DNA from: JANNGZ01 sp031404155
GTDB lineage: Bacteria > Pseudomonadota > Gammaproteobacteria > Burkholderiales > Burkholderiaceae_C
Length of the DNA: 5,257 nucleotides
Assembly (NCBI GenBank): GCA_031404155.1
Contig: JANNGZ010000486.1
Location: forward strand, 1-5,257
Direction of reading: 5' to 3'
The notes beneath the pieces are model-generated. The model saw nothing but the letters and a program-made list of their open reading frames with translations, had not been told where the DNA came from and ran no database searches. Each line of letters begins with the position of its first letter. Position 1 is the first letter of the stretch. Below, in pieces: positions 4,277-5,257 of this stretch. The position numbers and the translations under genes are program-made.

Positions 4277-5257
4277 AGCGTTTCCTCTTCGGGGTTGTCG
4301 GCGCGGCTCACCAGCACCTTGTCGACGCGTTTGCCGTCGAGGTCGACAACCTCGAAGCGCCAGCCTTCCCACTCCACCGAGTCGGCGGTGTTGGGCAGGC
4401 GCCCGAGCAGCAGCATGATCATGCCGGCGAGCGTGTTGTAGCGGCCGCGGTCTTCCTCGGGCAGCTCTTTCAGCTCCAACCGGTCCTTCATTTCGGGCAC
4501 CGGGATCAGCCCGTCGAGCAGCCAGCTGCCGTCGCCGCGCCGCACCGCCCAGGCCTGGCCGTCCGAGGGTGTGCTGAACTCGCCGGTGATCGCTTCAAGC
4601 ACGTCGCGCACCGTGATCACGCCCTGCACTTCGCCGTACTCGTCGACCACAAAGACCAGCTCGGCGCTGGAGGCGCGGAACTGGTCGAGCAGTTCCATGC
4701 CCGACAGTGTCTCGGGCACGAACACCGGCGGCTCGATATGCTCGACGATCGACGGCATCTCGCCGCGCGAGAGCGGCCCGAGCAGGCCTTGCGCGGAGAT
4801 CACCCCGAGCACCTCGTCCAGCCCGCCGCGGCACACCGGGTACCGGGTGTGTTCGTGTTCGGCCATCAGCGCGAGCAGCTCGGGCACCGGCGCGGTCACG
4901 TCCAGCCAGGTGATCTCAGTGCGCGGAATCATCATCGAGCCGATCTGGCGGTCGTCCAGGCGGAACACGTTGCGCACCATCTTGTGCTCCTGCGCCTCGA
5001 TGACACCCGCGTCCACGCCCTCCTCCAGGCTGGCGGCGATTTCTTCCTCGGTCACGCTGCGGTGCGAGCTGCCGCGGATGCCCATCAGCTTGAGCGTCGC
5101 GTCGGTGCTGAAGGACAGCAGCGCGACGAAGGGCCGCGTGGCGGTGGAGAGCCAGCCCATCGGCCGCGCGGCCAGGCGCGCCACCGTCTCGGGGTGCGTC
5201 TGGCCCAGCCGCTTGGGCACCAGCTCGCCGAAGATGATGGTGAGGAAGGTGATGATC
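4273..5257 (-). CDS. HlyC/CorC family CNNM/CBS-domain membrane protein, C-terminal 327 residues (5' end outside window)
   Basis: This family (DUF21/CNNM plus paired CBS domains plus a CorC_HlyC C-terminal domain) comprises inner-membrane proteins linked to Mg2+/Co2+ transport or efflux. The frame is open to the right edge, so the start and most of the membrane domain are missing. Counting from the first complete codon, the end of the CNNM domain is visible as ITFLTIIFGELVPKRLG (2-18), with its conserved FGELVPK. There follow MMIPRTEI (108-115) leading into the first CBS domain, a second CBS domain with FVVDEYGEVQGVITVRDVLEAI (202-223), and the CorC_HlyC domain (about 237-318) with YNTLAGMIM and the ending WRFEVVDLDGKRVDKVLV. 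A GTG at 5220 lies within the conserved FGELVPK motif and is not a start. The TGA overlaps the GTG start of the SapC gene. Transported ion and direction cannot be read from this part. Confidence 0.95.
   Translation of the reverse strand, partial: IITFLTIIFGELVPKRLGQTHPETVARLAARPMGWLSTATRPFVALLSFSTDATLKLMGIRGSSHRSVTEEEIAASLEEGVDAGVIEAQEHKMVRNVFRLDDRQIGSMMIPRTEITWLDVTAPVPELLALMAEHEHTRYPVCRGGLDEVLGVISAQGLLGPLSRGEMPSIVEHIEPPVFVPETLSGMELLDQFRASSAELVFVVDEYGEVQGVITVRDVLEAITGEFSTPSDGQAWAVRRGDGSWLLDGLIPVPEMKDRLELKELPEEDRGRYNTLAGMIMLLLGRLPNTADSVEWEGWRFEVVDLDGKRVDKVLVSRADNPEEETL
4282..4288 (-). promoter_or_regulatory. Ribosome binding site deciding the GTG start of the SapC gene
   Basis: AGAGGAA on the minus strand, with its GAGG core at 4284-4287, sits seven bases before the GTG at 4276. 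It lies within the last codons of the CorC-like gene and fixes the start of the SapC gene as GTG. Confidence 0.8.

Noticed and set aside
4277..4372. N-terminal extension of the SapC protein by 32 residues
   Set aside because: The extension is the CorC-like coding sequence read out of frame and is Arg-rich; the GTG at 4276 has a good ribosome-binding site and matches the family N-terminus.
3578..4441. Plus-strand 287-codon open frame antisense to the SapC gene and the end of the CorC-like gene
   Set aside because: It spans the junction of two well-supported minus-strand genes and shows no family features; it is a high-GC shadow frame.

Overview
The window is high-GC, densely coded DNA with all six recognisable genes on the minus strand. 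Gene families, codon use and gene order suggest a betaproteobacterium of the order Burkholderiales (Rubrivivax/Leptothrix/Comamonadaceae-like). This taxonomic placement is inferred from the sequence; no search was run.

In transcription order (right to left) the layout is as follows. (1) The C-terminal part of a CNNM/CBS-domain HlyC/CorC-type membrane protein enters from the right edge. (2) A SapC-family protein starts at a GTG overlapping the stop of gene 1. (3) An 83-bp gap holds a very GC-rich hexamer repeat and hairpin. (4) A metallo-beta-lactamase-fold hydrolase follows, with an altered metal-binding motif. (5) A 71-bp gap contains a diverged 22-bp direct repeat. (6) A large FAD-dependent aromatic hydroxylase comes next, then (7) a small DUF2783 protein, and (8) the first 100 codons of homogentisate 1,2-dioxygenase (hmgA), which runs off the left edge.

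The last three genes are tightly packed, and the DUF2783 stop and hmgA start overlap. They look like a catabolic module. A class A flavin hydroxylase with a small partner protein resembles the two-component 3-hydroxyphenylacetate 6-hydroxylase (MhaA/MhaB) of Pseudomonas, whose product, homogentisate, is the substrate of HmgA. The substrate is inferred from context. The CorC-like and SapC genes appear to be a separate, translationally coupled pair.

The most striking feature is inside the hydroxylase gene. Two tandem 60-bp copies (58/60 identical) of a hairpin-forming repeat are inserted in frame and add 40 residues. Removing exactly 120 bp restores a continuous, family-like protein sequence just before the conserved NLQQ segment. 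The same gene also carries a threefold 30-bp repeat in its inter-domain linker. The second notable point is that the metallo-hydrolase has HxHxVR in place of HxHxDH and GRG in place of GHG, so three usual second-metal-site ligands are absent. No RNA gene, CRISPR array, transposase gene or gene-free stretch over 100 bases was seen.
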